NCBI GenBank assembly: GCA_002633025.1
Contig: NMRB01000530.1
Location: 113,575 to 177,574 of the forward strand
Direction: 5' to 3'
From: Notospermus geniculatus
Lineage: Eukaryota > Nemertea > Pilidiophora > Heteronemertea > Lineidae
DNA: 64,000 bases
The first letter of the stretch is position 1; each line of letters opens with the position of its first letter. Shown piece by piece: positions 41,493-50,945 of the stretch. A model generated the notes under the pieces. It saw nothing but the letters and a program-made list of their open reading frames with translations, was not told the origin of the DNA and did not search any database. The position numbers and the translations under genes were made by a program.

Positions 41493-42521
41493 CTAGTGTT
41501 GTAAACTCGCAAGTTGTTGATTGCTTATATTTACCTGTGCATCAGAGACAATAAAGATATGCATTTTATAAGGCCCTTTGCCAGATGTTTTTGTTATAGC
41601 TAATTGTATACCATCTTTTGTGTTTTGTAGTTTTTGCCCAGAACCATGTAAAGTATTATCTTCAGTGGTTCTTAAATCAATCCATAAACCATAATGATTT
41701 TTATCACCATAATATTTTTCTAAGGTCATATAACAGTCATCTGTGTTTTTAGCGTCCTCACTCATAAAGTGTTTCTTAATTTCTATCCATTGGTCTAAAG
41801 TTCTCATTCCCACAGGAAATACTTTATTTGCTATACCTTCTATTGTAATCTTAACATTAGTTATACCAGGGTTTTCAAATTTCTCAGAATCTCTTGTGCC
41901 ATCTGTATAATCTGTGATAAATAAAAGTAAAACGCCTTTTATTGATCTTCTAGGGAAATTGATATTTTCATTGATCAAAGTATCTGCTGATGAAACATGA
42001 ACAGTTTTAAAGTGATCAACCCAATCGTAAAGAATCGAAAATCCCGCGTTATAATTAGCACTTAATTGATTAGCTAATGTTTCATTTGTTACTGTGTCAT
42101 ATTCTAAAGAAATATTTCTTAACTCGTAATTCATATTTGCTGTTGTACCAGTAACAATTATATCTTCTTTAGGCGCTAAAGTTATTTCAAAGATAATATC
42201 TTCTTTTATCGGAAATTTATACAATGGTGCATGAGTTGATAATAATTCAAAATCTAAAGGTATCATATATTTCTTATCAAACACAGTTTTAAGTGTTTTT
42301 TGTGCAGTTGTTTCACCTTGAACACTTCCTTCTGCAACTCCTGATCTTAGTTGCCTTAATTGTTTAGCTTGAATTCCTTGAAATACTAAATTACTTCTTT
42401 CTTTTTCACTCAACCATAGATCTTTGAAATTTACCACGACGATCTTCATAAATAACAAATCTAGTATTATTTCGTTCAGTTGAAATATTGTAAAATGTAC
42501 AAGGTATTCCTGCATAAACAA
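41493..42521 (-). pseudogene. Polinton major capsid protein (double jelly roll), C-terminal part
   Basis: From about codon 28 the frame matches the Polinton MCP: KDLWLSEKERSNLVFQGIQ, YMIPLDFELLSTHAPLY, NFPRRSIKGVLLLFITDYTDGTRDSEKF, HGSGQKLQNTKDG, and the end IFIVSDAQVNISNQQL. These are the hexon-type capsid subunits. The usual protein is much longer, and the first jelly roll is missing. The leading codons (MFMQEYLVHFTIF...) are translation of the adjacent gene in the wrong frame, so the annotated ATG is not a real start. The break lies near 42435. Confidence 0.82.
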
Positions 42522-42627
42522 GTTTGATACTTTCTACATTATTTACTTCCTCATCTAATTGAATTGTTAAATCATTTGCTTCTTGATCAGGATAATCTTT
42601 TGAATCTATCATTAGTAATTTACTCAT
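42406..42627 (-). pseudogene. N-terminal fragment of a second capsid gene (penton-like), fused to MCP sequence
   Basis: The first about 62 residues (MSKLLMIDSKDYPDQEAND, then NNVESIKLVYAGIPCTFYNI) have the pattern of the single-jelly-roll minor capsid (penton) protein start in Polintons. The frame then crosses into MCP sequence in another frame near 42435 and ends after a few codons. A deletion that removed the rest of this gene and the first half of MCP explains both ends. Alternatively, it could be a divergent MCP N-terminus with a frameshift. The start lacks TAAATGG. Confidence 0.5.
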
Positions 42628-42662
42628 TCATAGTGGTAAAAATCAATAACAGATTAGTGAGT

Positions 42663-42763
42663 AGTAATAGGAAACTGAAGGGATCTAGATAGAAAGTGAA
42701 AAGATTTGCAGCCCTTGTGTATTGATATTTTTTATACCAAAATCACGGGCATGTAACTTAGAT
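42663..42763. repeat. candidate right terminal inverted repeat of the Polinton
   Basis: It is the complement of 22560-22660 with one clear mismatch and begins 36 bases beyond the start codon of the last capsid fragment. See the left terminus. Confidence 0.55.
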
Positions 42764-42897
42764 CTTTTCTACCCGCATCCGCCTCCTATTCCGCGCCCGC
42801 AAACGTCTCGTGGAAAAGCAGCCTAACTCCTAGGATTCTAAGTCCTACGGACCCTAACTGTTAGGAATCTTACCCATAAATGACCATTGGCATCTCA

Positions 42898-45411
42898 GGG
42901 CCAATCTCGTAAAATCTGTACGACGGCATGTTCCACGCTAGAAATAGGTTATGTAATCCTTGGAGATTTAAATGCCTCTGCACCTTGCACAAGTGTACCA
43001 AGACCTTGTTGGGAAACCACATTTCACTGCGCTGCATTAATCTGTCTGGCTTACAGAATGAAAAAACATGCTCAAAATGTCCCACCCGTGACATTTCCAA
43101 CCCATGTTAACCTAGAAAAGTGCGAAAAAAGAACAAGAAAGCAGGGTTTGATTTTAACTTCTTGCCAGTTTTTAGATACACTGGTGTCCTCTCTTGCACA
43201 ATATGAAAAAGAATTTTGGATATGTGTCCACTTCTGACTGCTAATCAAATAAAGGTCAATGTTCCAAAAATCTGTCCAAAATCTGTCCCACCCGTTACGC
43301 TCAATTTTTCTCCATGAAAGAGGAGAGACTCCTGCCCAACCATAATATCATTGGAGTCACTGAGAACTCTACTAAGTATTTCAATGCAAGTTAGTGGGCT
43401 AAAGCAAGCAGGTGAACTGGGGAGGCGCCAAATGTGACTGAAATCTGTGAAGGTAAAATGCATTGTCCCACCCGTGACAGTCAATTTTCTCCTAAGATAG
43501 GTATTAGATGGAGGAAATTCATAGTGCAGTGGGTTTGGCAGTCACCACCCTACAGATATATGGCAGAAACTTCGACCCGTGGATAAAGGTATTCTGCTAC
43601 GGGAACAAAATATGGCCCGTTGTCCCACCCGTGACAAGTCACACCCGTGACTCCTAAATTACAAATTGCCACTGCTTCTACATTTGACTTGTAATTTTCA
43701 GAGAGAGCTGATAAATGGTTTGTTACCATTATACTTTACACCTTGGAAAGCTGCTTAGCACATCACATGTGATGCATCACTCTTAATTCGTAATTTTTAC
43801 TCTCAATTTTGACCATATTTTAGGGGCTTATATATTGATGTAAAAAATGTATTGCATCACTGTACTTTATTGACAGCTTTGGAAAAGTCTTCAGCGATCC
43901 AACTTAGGTAGTTGTAATACTCTGTTGCCCCCCCCCAAAAGTGCCTGAGGAAGACCCAGATTGGGGTCGAAAATTTGCAAAATTCAGAGACGACTTTTGC
44001 GTTATATCATTTTATGCGTCGATCTTTGTGCCTTACTTTGGATACTCTGTAACCTCCCAGTATAAAGGTACTGAGGGAAGAGCTTCCAACTTGGACCACC
44101 CTTGGTGTTCTGTTTTGCCTTTTTTTATTTTCTTTTTCTAGTGACCTGTGATAATTTGTCGACGTGTACATTTCATTTTTGTCATTTGTTCAGTTAGGGG
44201 TCGTTTGGAAACTTTTGACCCCCCTCACCCCTGTACGCATGGCATACACATCTATCAAGACCCCCCTCCCCCACGCTATACGGCATACGCAAAATATGTG
44301 AAATGACAATGCATGACAGGGCTCCACCTAGCATTAGCGTTTGCAGCAATTTGCTACACTTTTGTTCTCAATTGGCTCCTAAAAAATGGCATTTACGAGA
44401 ATTTTCTTGAAAATCACNNNNNNNNNNNNNNNNNNNNNNNNNNNNNNNNNNNNNNNNNNNNNNNNNNNNNNNNNNNNNNNNNNNNNNNNNNNNNNNNNNN
44501 NNNNNNNNNNNNNNNNNNNNNNNNNNNNNNNNNNNNNNNNNNNNNNNNNNNNNNNNNNNNNNNNNNNNNNNNNNNNNNNNNNNNNNNNNNNNNNNNNNNN
44601 NNNNNNNNNNNNNNNNNNNNNNNNNNNNNNNNNNNNNNNNNNNNNNNNNNNNNNNNNNNNNNNNNNNNNNNNNNNNNNNNNNNNNNNNNNNNNNNNNNNN
44701 NNNNNNNNNNNNNNNNNNNNNNNNNNNNNNNNNNNNNNNNNNNNNNNNNNNNNNNNNNNNNNNNNNNNNNNNNNNNNNNNNNNNNNNNNNNNNNNNNNNN
44801 NNNNNNNNNNNNNNNNNNNNNNNNNNNNNNNNNNNNNNNNNNNNNNNNNNNNNNNNNNNNNNNNNNNNNNNNNNNNNNNNNNNNNNNNNNNNNNNNNNNN
44901 NNNNNNNNNNNNNNNNNNNNNNNNNNNNNNNNNNNNNNNNNNNNNNNNNNNNNNNNNNNNNNNNNNNNNNNNNNNNNNNNNNNNNNNNNNNNNNNNNNNN
45001 NNNNTAGTCTTACAGGGAAAGTTCCACACGCAAACGAATGGAAATGTCCCACCCGTGACACTATAAAACGGTACTGCCAAAATCAGAAGAAGTTTGTGTC
45101 CTCAATTTACCTACCAATGCATGGGCTAGGTCCTCATGAGTATTGACCACCAAGCAATAAAAAGATTGATTCCTTTTAATTACCAATTAAAGTGAAAAAG
45201 GTATTTGTCACGGGTGGGACAGAATTCTCACAGTGGCTTTCGGAAACTGCGCTGTAACAACTAATTCTTGAGGAAATCAGCTAAACGATATATGGTGCAA
45301 CAAACTAGGGACATGTGTCCTTCACTTGACTGGAGGCAGAGCTCAGTTCGTTTGCACCGTTCGACCCTGAATTTTGCCTCCTCCGTCGTACAGATTTTAC
45401 GAGATTGGCCC
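42898..45411. mobile_element. unclassified DNA transposon with CTCA target duplication and repeated CCCACCCGTGACA motif
   Basis: A perfect inverted repeat of about 29 bases starting GGGCCAATCTCGTAAAATC lies at both ends. Both flanks carry CTCA (42894-42897 and 45412-45415). The word GTCCCACCCGTGACA, or close variants, occurs at about 43079, 43287, 43467, 43622 and 45047, with an inverted copy near 45208. Repeated internal sites of this kind are often transposase binding sites. No transposase frame is seen, but 587 bases are unknown (44418-45004). Confidence 0.7.
44418..45004. other. assembly gap (587 N)
   Basis: Unknown sequence. The reading frames that cross it are meaningless. Confidence 0.99.
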
Positions 45412-45416
45412 CTCAG

Positions 45417-45738
45417 CAGAATAGGAAACATCACTGTCTTATTACTTTTGAACAAGACTGTACGTCCTGACGTTACATACATTGGTGAACCTGGCAGACC
45501 ACTGGCGATACGCATCGGAGAACACAAGAAGAACGAAAAATCAGCTGTTCAGGAACATTTATCGGAAAACCCTGTAGGCCTACATCAGATTGAGTGAGAA
45601 AAACTGAAATTGAACAAAAACAGGAAAATGACATCAAAAGGAAATTCAATGAAGCAATACAATTCAACCGTCACAAACCAAAAATCAATAGGGATAATGT
45701 ATTTTACATACCAAGTGCTTACGACTCACTCACTAATT
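45417..45738 (+). pseudogene. Penelope-like element GIY-YIG endonuclease fragment
   Basis: The frame ending at 45597 contains VTYIGEPGRPLAIRIGEHKK and SAVQEHLSEN, the GIY-YIG endonuclease signature of Penelope-like retroelements. After a frameshift near 45597 a second frame reads FNEAIQFNRHKPKINRDN and ends IPSAYDSLTN, the usual C-terminus of the same proteins. The unclassified transposon at 42898-45411 is inserted immediately upstream, so the rest of the element may lie at or before 42897. Confidence 0.65.
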
Positions 45739-46287
45739 AGCAACTAATTACAATATTTTACTTGTGTGTGTGCTTTGACAGTCATTCTACACGTGATCAT
45801 GAACGGGGATATACAGGAAGTTCACAGTTTATTGGTATTTGGTGGAATGTTCTAAGTCCAAAAACTAGGCCCACAAAAGGAAGGCTTGTATGAATAGTTT
45901 TAAAGTCAGATCACTTTCGTGGCAAGTTCTCAGCCAAGTGCACTATGGATTAACTTTGGGAAGAATCAATTGTAATAGACCCCTACTGATAATTTCACAA
46001 ATGCCGGCCAGGGGTAATTCATGGTTGATCTTGAGGACGTGGCATCAAAGAACCAAATAGCCGTGGTTACACTACACGTACATAGAAATTCCCGGGCTTT
46101 TTGACACCCGGGTCTTGCCCGGCTCTGAAAAATTCCTCCTGAGGCCCGGTACCCGTCAACACTATAGTCCGACTCAACCTAGAGGTAACATCAAAGGAAT
46201 TTGAGTTATGCGAGTTATGGGAAATGTGACATGAACTACTGTGGTTTCTTAATAGACCCAAATAATCCAAGTGGAGAGGGTCTCTGA

Positions 46288-46430
46288 AGGCGGTGACAGA
46301 CTGGTCCGTATACGGTCCGTATACAGCATGATTTCTTTTGTTGTAGGCGCACCCAAGTGCATAGAGGTGTGAAAGAACAATACAAAACGCATCGCTTTCG
46401 GACCGTATACGGACCAGTCTGTCACCACCT
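46288..46430. mobile_element. palindromic MITE with GGTGACAGACTGGTCCGTAT ends
   Basis: The arms of about 30 bases are near-perfect, with CCGTATACGG words inside. It directly abuts the next MITE. Confidence 0.65.
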
Positions 46431-46433
46431 TAA

Positions 46434-46564
46434 GGCTGGGTTTACATCGGATGACACGCGACACGAACACGAAGGCGAACAATGGCTTCACAAAGGATTC
46501 ATCCCCATGAAACCTTTGTTCGCCTGCGTGTTCGTGTCGCGTGTCATCCGATGTAAACCCAGCC
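46434..46564. mobile_element. palindromic MITE, TAA target duplication
   Basis: The arms of about 55 bases starting GGCTGGGTTTACATCGGATG are almost perfectly inverted. TAA flanks both sides (46431-46433 and 46565-46567), as for PIF/Harbinger-type elements. Confidence 0.75.
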
Positions 46565-47005
46565 TAATAGCCATTGAATGCAGAGTGTTCTAAACCACAA
46601 GGCCTTGCATTTCACTTGTGGTCAATGAATGGTCTATTTCACATTCCAAACATTCCTTTGATGTTACCTCTAGGTTGAGTCAGACTATACTCACATTTTG
46701 TGACGGGGACCCAAATTAAGCCCTCCAAAACCCGTTCGAGCTCGGAGGGGATTATTACACCGCGTTTTAACAGGTGTGGACAGAAAAAACCTGGGTTTGA
46801 CACGGGTTTTTTATGTAGTGTAACAAGGGCTAATGACTGAGTCCAAACCACAAAATGTGATGCACTTGGAAACCATGAATTATACCCCTCACCGGCCTTT
46901 GTGAAATTGATCAGTAGGGGTCTATTACAATTGGTCATCCCAAAATCAATCCATAGTGCACTTGCCACGAAAGTGATCTGACTTTGATACCATTCTATGA
47001 CACCT

Positions 47006-47564
47006 GGCCCGGTATTCATAAAACTACTTAAGTCTAAGTATGACACTTATCTTTTGTTCAACACAAAAGATAGGTATCACACTTTAGACTTAAGTAGTTT
47101 TATGAATACGGGGCCTGGGTCCATATTCATAAAGCTACTTAAGTCTAAGTGTGACACTTATCCTTTGTTCAACACAAAAGATAAGTATCGCACTTTGACT
47201 TAAGTCTGTTTATGAATATGGACCCTGGCCTCTTGTGGGCCTAGCATTTGGACTTAGAAAATTTCCAGGGAAGACCTGGCCCGGTATTCATAAAGCTACT
47301 TAAGTCAAAGTATGACACTTATCTTTTGTGTTAAACAAAGGATAAGTGTCACACTTAGACTTAAGTAGTTTTATGAATACGGGGCCAGGGGCCTGATTCA
47401 CAAAGCACACTTAGGCGTAAGTGTGCTTTGTGAATCAGGCCCCTGGGCCCGTATTCTAGAAGCCTCCTTAACTCTCAGGTCCACTTTAATATTTTGTATT
47501 CTGCCCTGCAAACAATAGCTAAAGGTAAACCTTAGAGTTAAGGAAGCTTCTAGAATACGGGCCC
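47006..47564. repeat. cluster of five back-to-back palindromic MITEs
   Basis: The members are 47006-47115, 47117-47225, 47278-47386, 47388-47443 and 47445-47564. The first three share GGCCCGGTATTCATAAA-type ends and ACTTAAGTC words. The fourth is a 56-bp near-perfect hairpin (GGGGCCTGATTCACAAAGC). The fifth has GGGCCCGTATTCTAGAAGC ends. Several neighbours are separated by a single base, so each new copy entered at or within the tip of an older one. Confidence 0.85.
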
Positions 47565-47604
47565 AACTGTGAACTTCCTGTACTTTGGAACATTTGTGCT
47601 GAAA

Positions 47605-47786
47605 TGGGGCTGTTCGTTTTCGTCACTTGTGGAATCTGAGTTGTGATTCTTGGGAAAACGGAATTACAGGGATTTGTTGTGCTGTGCAGAATAATCGCTG
47701 CAATTTGCAGCTTCATACATGTAGCTTTCTCCATTTTCTCAAGGATCACAACTCAGATTCCTCAATTGACGAAAACGAACAGCCCC
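47605..47786. mobile_element. MITE with 12-bp direct flanks TTTGTGCTGAAA
   Basis: The inverted ends GGGGCTGTTCGTTTTCGTCA lie near both termini. A further inverted pair AATCTGAGTTGTGAT follows inside. TTTGTGCTGAAA is present directly on both sides (47593-47604 and 47787-47798). The end is similar to the foldback at 13080-14076. Confidence 0.75.
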
Positions 47787-47798
47787 TTTGTGCTGAAA

Positions 47799-48449
47799 AA
47801 ACAAAAACTGTTCAAGGAGTACCAAAAAGAACTTCCAATGTCTAAAGCCCTTCACAATGCCTCTGAAAGAACTCAATGCATTCGCTGTGCAATGTACATG
47901 CACGCGCGTACATACGCACATTTTGCGTCCTCAGTTGCGAATATCTACGTCGGCGTGTGCTACTTTTCGTACACACAAGCCCATTTCAGTCATGAAATCG
48001 TTCATTTTCGTTGACTACAAAGTTCTATTTATCTCATTCTCGTAGGCTAGATCTTCGGTAGGCTACTTAACTACACTTCTGCTACGTAAGATACAATTTC
48101 CTCCGCACGGTGACGCCTGGCTTACACCTTTGCCCCCAAGCTACCTCATCACCCTGCGCTTTAGCGCAGGTCATATTTATAACGCTTAAAACCACTTTTA
48201 TTTTCGTCAAATTAACTTGATAACTTAAAAAATATCTATTCTAAAAAGAATATTGATCAGAACCAATATATTTTGCAATTTATCGCGTTCTAAATAGCGC
48301 ACTACATTGCGGCGTAAACCAGTCAGTAACCAATCAGAATGTTCCGACTTTGAGTGACGTGTGGCGTTTGTAAACAATAGCACGTGGGTTTGTTGTGTCA
48401 AATTCAAAATGGATGTCATCGATGTTCGTGAAGGAAGCCGTCCACAATA
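47799..48449. other. no gene seen
   Basis: Only short frames without recognisable content. A CCAATCAGAAT box lies near 48330 and ATGGATGTCATCGATG at about 48409 could open a small exon, but there is no further support. Confidence 0.45.
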
Positions 48450-50007
48450 CAGGGTGGTCCAAAAAAAATGGACAAGCATACTTCCACTTCCCAGACCCCA
48501 AAACTACTGATGGCATTGGATGGAGAATCTTTCTAGAAGAAAAAGGACACCCTACTTTGTAAAGCAAGGTCGAGACCCTTGGTGAATTGTTCCACACAGA
48601 ACAATTAAGAGCTTACACTACAGCGCAGCCTTGTTACTGACAAAATGAATATCCTGTGGAAAGAGGAAACAAAAATGAAGAACAGGTACAGTCTTGTTCG
48701 TATTAATATCAACACTGAATATCTCAAATATCTCATAAACCACCAAACCAATTTAAATGCAGTTTTCTGCATAAAGTCAGAAATCTTGTTGACTACAACT
48801 GGACATCAATGTTTTTGCACAAGATTCACTTCTTCATTGCGTAATCTGTCATTGAAAAAAGGTCCAAAAAAAAACTTTTTTGTTTCTGGATTTTTCACCA
48901 AACTTCCTTGGCTAGAATGAAGTTATGACAAAATAAAGGTGATTTAGCAAGTTACTGTCAAAATACGTTGTTTAGTTTTTGAGAAATTGACGTTTTTGTA
49001 AAGCTGTATCAACACCACTTGTGTTCCACTACCAACAACTTATGAGACGGCCCCTACATAATAATGCAAACCATACACCATGCATGGGTCACTGTATAGG
49101 CAGAGATAAATGTTGTGACCAGTACTGGTTATTCATGACATTGTATTGCAAAAAGTAACAGGCATTGAGAAAGAACTTAGTAGCCTTTGTCATCTTTGTT
49201 TGAAGTTAACCAGTGCATGAATTGGTCACTAAAGCCTCCACACACTTGAAAAATTATTATGTAACACTTTTGCCACATAGGACTCAGCGCTGTTCTATAG
49301 ATCTATGGATTTTGTATGCACTGACGGCCTACACAAGGGACATGAAGTATGGTTTGCATTATTATGTAGGGACCGTCTCATAAGTTGTTGGCAGTGGAAG
49401 ACAAGTGGTGTTGACATAGCTTTACAAAAACGTCAATTTTTCAAAAACTAAATGGCCGATTTTGACAGTAACTTGCTAAATCGCCTTTATTTTGGCATAA
49501 CTTCATTCTAGCAAAGGAATTTTGGTGAAAAATCCAGAAACAAAAAAGTTTTTTTTGGGACCTTTTTTCAACGACAGATTACGCAATGAAGAAGTGAATC
49601 TTGTGCAAAAACACTGATGCCCAGTTGTAGTCAACAAGATTTCTGACTTTATGCAGAAAACCGCATTTAAATTGGTTTGATGGTTTATGGGATATTTGAG
49701 GTATAAGGTGTTGATATTAATACGAACAAGACTGTACATGTAGAACATGAAAACCAAACTTTGGCATTGTTGCATAACAACTAATGCCCTTTATCATTCA
49801 TGCTGAATTCGCTGTTCAAGGGTAAGTTAGTTATTAAGGACCACTGACTTTGCTTCACAAAAATGGCTCTGGAGATAAAACTATTGGACCGAATTGAGAT
49901 ATCTCGGTCTTATTTTTCTTCTAGGAAGATTATCTATCCATTCATACCAGTGGTTTGAGACTGAGGGTGGCGGAAGTATGCTTGTCCATTTTTTTTGGAC
50001 CACCCTG
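48450..50007. mobile_element. 1.56-kb Tc1/mariner-like foldback element, TA target duplication
   Basis: The ends are CAGGGTGGTCC and its complement, with TA on each flank (48448-48449 and 50008-50009). CAGGGTG starts are common in mariner-type elements. The arms from about 48680 to 49075 are inverted at 49330-49750. No D,D(34)D transposase frame is seen; short parallel frames on both arms simply reflect the palindrome. Confidence 0.8.
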
Positions 50008-50009
50008 TA

Positions 50010-50554
50010 TACACTGTTGGCTATAGGAAATGTAGCCTATTATTTATCACCTTCTGCCATCTGACGTGCACTTTGGCCCATGAAAAGTACTGAATGTCGT
50101 GCAACAGCAACAAAACACTTAAATGTGATTTTTTCACGCGAGTCGAGGGTTCCATGGACGCGGCCATCTTGGATGACATCACTCGTTAATAGTTCCACGC
50201 TGCGGAATAATTTAGCTTGGTGGCAAAGGTGTAAGCCAGAGCATCGCGGAGGCGTCACCTGGTGGAGGAAATTGCGTAAGATAATGTTACTTCAAATGTT
50301 TTAAAGTCGTAAGATTTGCTCATGTTCAATGGATATTTATTCATAACATGTCTGTTGAAAACGATACAGTGTTCATTTGTTTCTCTTTTGCACCGATTCC
50401 GGCAGGGCCGTGGCACGCCGAAGACAGATTATCTCATTCAGAGCCTCCTCCACAGTTAGCTTTAGCCCTACGACACAGGCTTATGCTGTCAGTGTCCCTG
50501 CACCGGATGGCAGGGGTTGCATGCTGCTGAAAATTGTAAAGGGAGCCTTGCATC
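50010..50554. other. upstream region of the first PAN-like exon; no clear feature
   Basis: The short frames here have no recognisable domain. GGCCATCTTGGATGACATC near 50162 resembles the GGCCATCTTGG motifs elsewhere. Confidence 0.4.
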
Positions 50555-50917
50555 TTGTCCTGGCTGTCACGTGAGGCTGTTTTCAAGAAGTGTAACTTGA
50601 CTACCAATTGTGCGGCTAAGATGCCTGGAAATGACTCGTTTACCATAGCGTATTTTGAGAAGGTTGTCTCTAACTGGGCCATTCTGGAACCGGAAATCGC
50701 ACACGAAAGTGTCACTTCATTACTGGCATGTGCGATTCTGTGTCGTGATGCCTGTGTCACCATCGCGGTTTTTGTCAACGATGCGTCGTTGGCCTGTCAG
50801 GAAAAACAGAAAAAGGCGACCTGCATGGAAAAGAACGAGTTTTTTAATTATCCTGGTGCCACGATGTACCAGAAGAAGGTACGGTACGTTTTTGGACAAG
50901 GTAGGCCTATTAGGTAA
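50555..50917 (+). CDS. host gene exon with PAN/apple-like domain
   Basis: Codons around 50700-50878 read SLLACAILCRDACVTIAVFV, then SLACQEKQKKATC, which has the cysteine spacing of PAN/apple modules (extracellular adhesion and binding domains). The likely exon ends at CAGAAGAAG|GTACGG (50878), a phase-0 donor; codons after it are intronic. The start of the exon is not determined, so the ATG at 50555 is nominal. A second exon with the same pattern is at 55594-55815. Cell-surface or secreted location is inferred from the module. Confidence 0.45.
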   Translation: MSWLSREAVFKKCNLTTNCAAKMPGNDSFTIAYFEKVVSNWAILEPEIAHESVTSLLACAILCRDACVTIAVFVNDASLACQEKQKKATCMEKNEFFNYPGATMYQKKVRYVFGQGRPIR

Positions 50918-50945
50918 CAGAGATCACCTTCGGTGTTCATGAGAG

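Larger units (their letters stand above)
22560..42763. mobile_element. defective Polinton/Maverick (adintovirus-like) endogenous DNA virus
   Basis: The block encodes the Polinton hallmarks: an FtsK/HerA-type packaging ATPase, a protein-primed PolB, a retroviral-type integrase N-terminus and a double-jelly-roll capsid C-terminus. These genes are AT-rich against the surrounding DNA. The adenovirus-type protease is not found. It has been hit by a DNA transposon (32488-35475), a LINE (39121-40609), a MITE (23147-23750), an integrase truncation, a capsid deletion and a 2.17-kb duplication. About 20 kb long, it matches the usual element size only because of these insertions. Plus-strand genes run toward minus-strand genes and meet at 38491-38503. 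Confidence 0.9.
46059..46831. mobile_element. transposon with AGCCGTGGTTACACTACA-type ends, AAT target duplication
   Basis: The start AGCCGTGGTTACACTACA and the end TGTAGTGTAACAAGGGCT are imperfect inverted repeats flanked by AAT (46056-46058 and 46832-46834). A second inverted pair (about 46160-46205 against 46648-46690) continues inside. It is the same family as 19189-20258. Two smaller palindromes are inserted at 46288-46430 and 46434-46564. Confidence 0.72.
45812..47582. repeat. large palindrome enclosing at least eight younger palindromic insertions
   Basis: TACAGGAAGTTCACAGTT at 45812-45829 is inverted at 47565-47582. Further inverted pairs lie at about 45850-45880 against 47227-47257 and 45903-46050 against 46850-46995. 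The right arm is expanded by the MITE arrays at 47006-47225 and 47278-47564, and the centre is filled by 46059-46831, which itself contains two more palindromes. Confidence 0.8.

Noticed and set aside
22560-42763. Adenovirus-type cysteine protease expected in a Polinton
   Set aside because: No frame with the His, Asp/Glu and Cys pattern was found. The gene appears to be lost, so it is not annotated.
44313-45146. Four open frames of 215-277 codons over 44.3-45.1 kb
   Set aside because: They consist almost entirely of the N gap at 44418-45004.
47006-47564. Regularly spaced repeats at 47.0-47.6 kb as a CRISPR array
   Set aside because: Each unit is itself a full palindrome with its own ends, and sizes vary from 56 to 120 bp, as expected for MITEs and not for an array with spacers.
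48645-49775. Two similar 90-codon frames, one on each strand
   Set aside because: They are identical because they lie in the two arms of the foldback element at 48450-50007; a gene is not needed to explain them.
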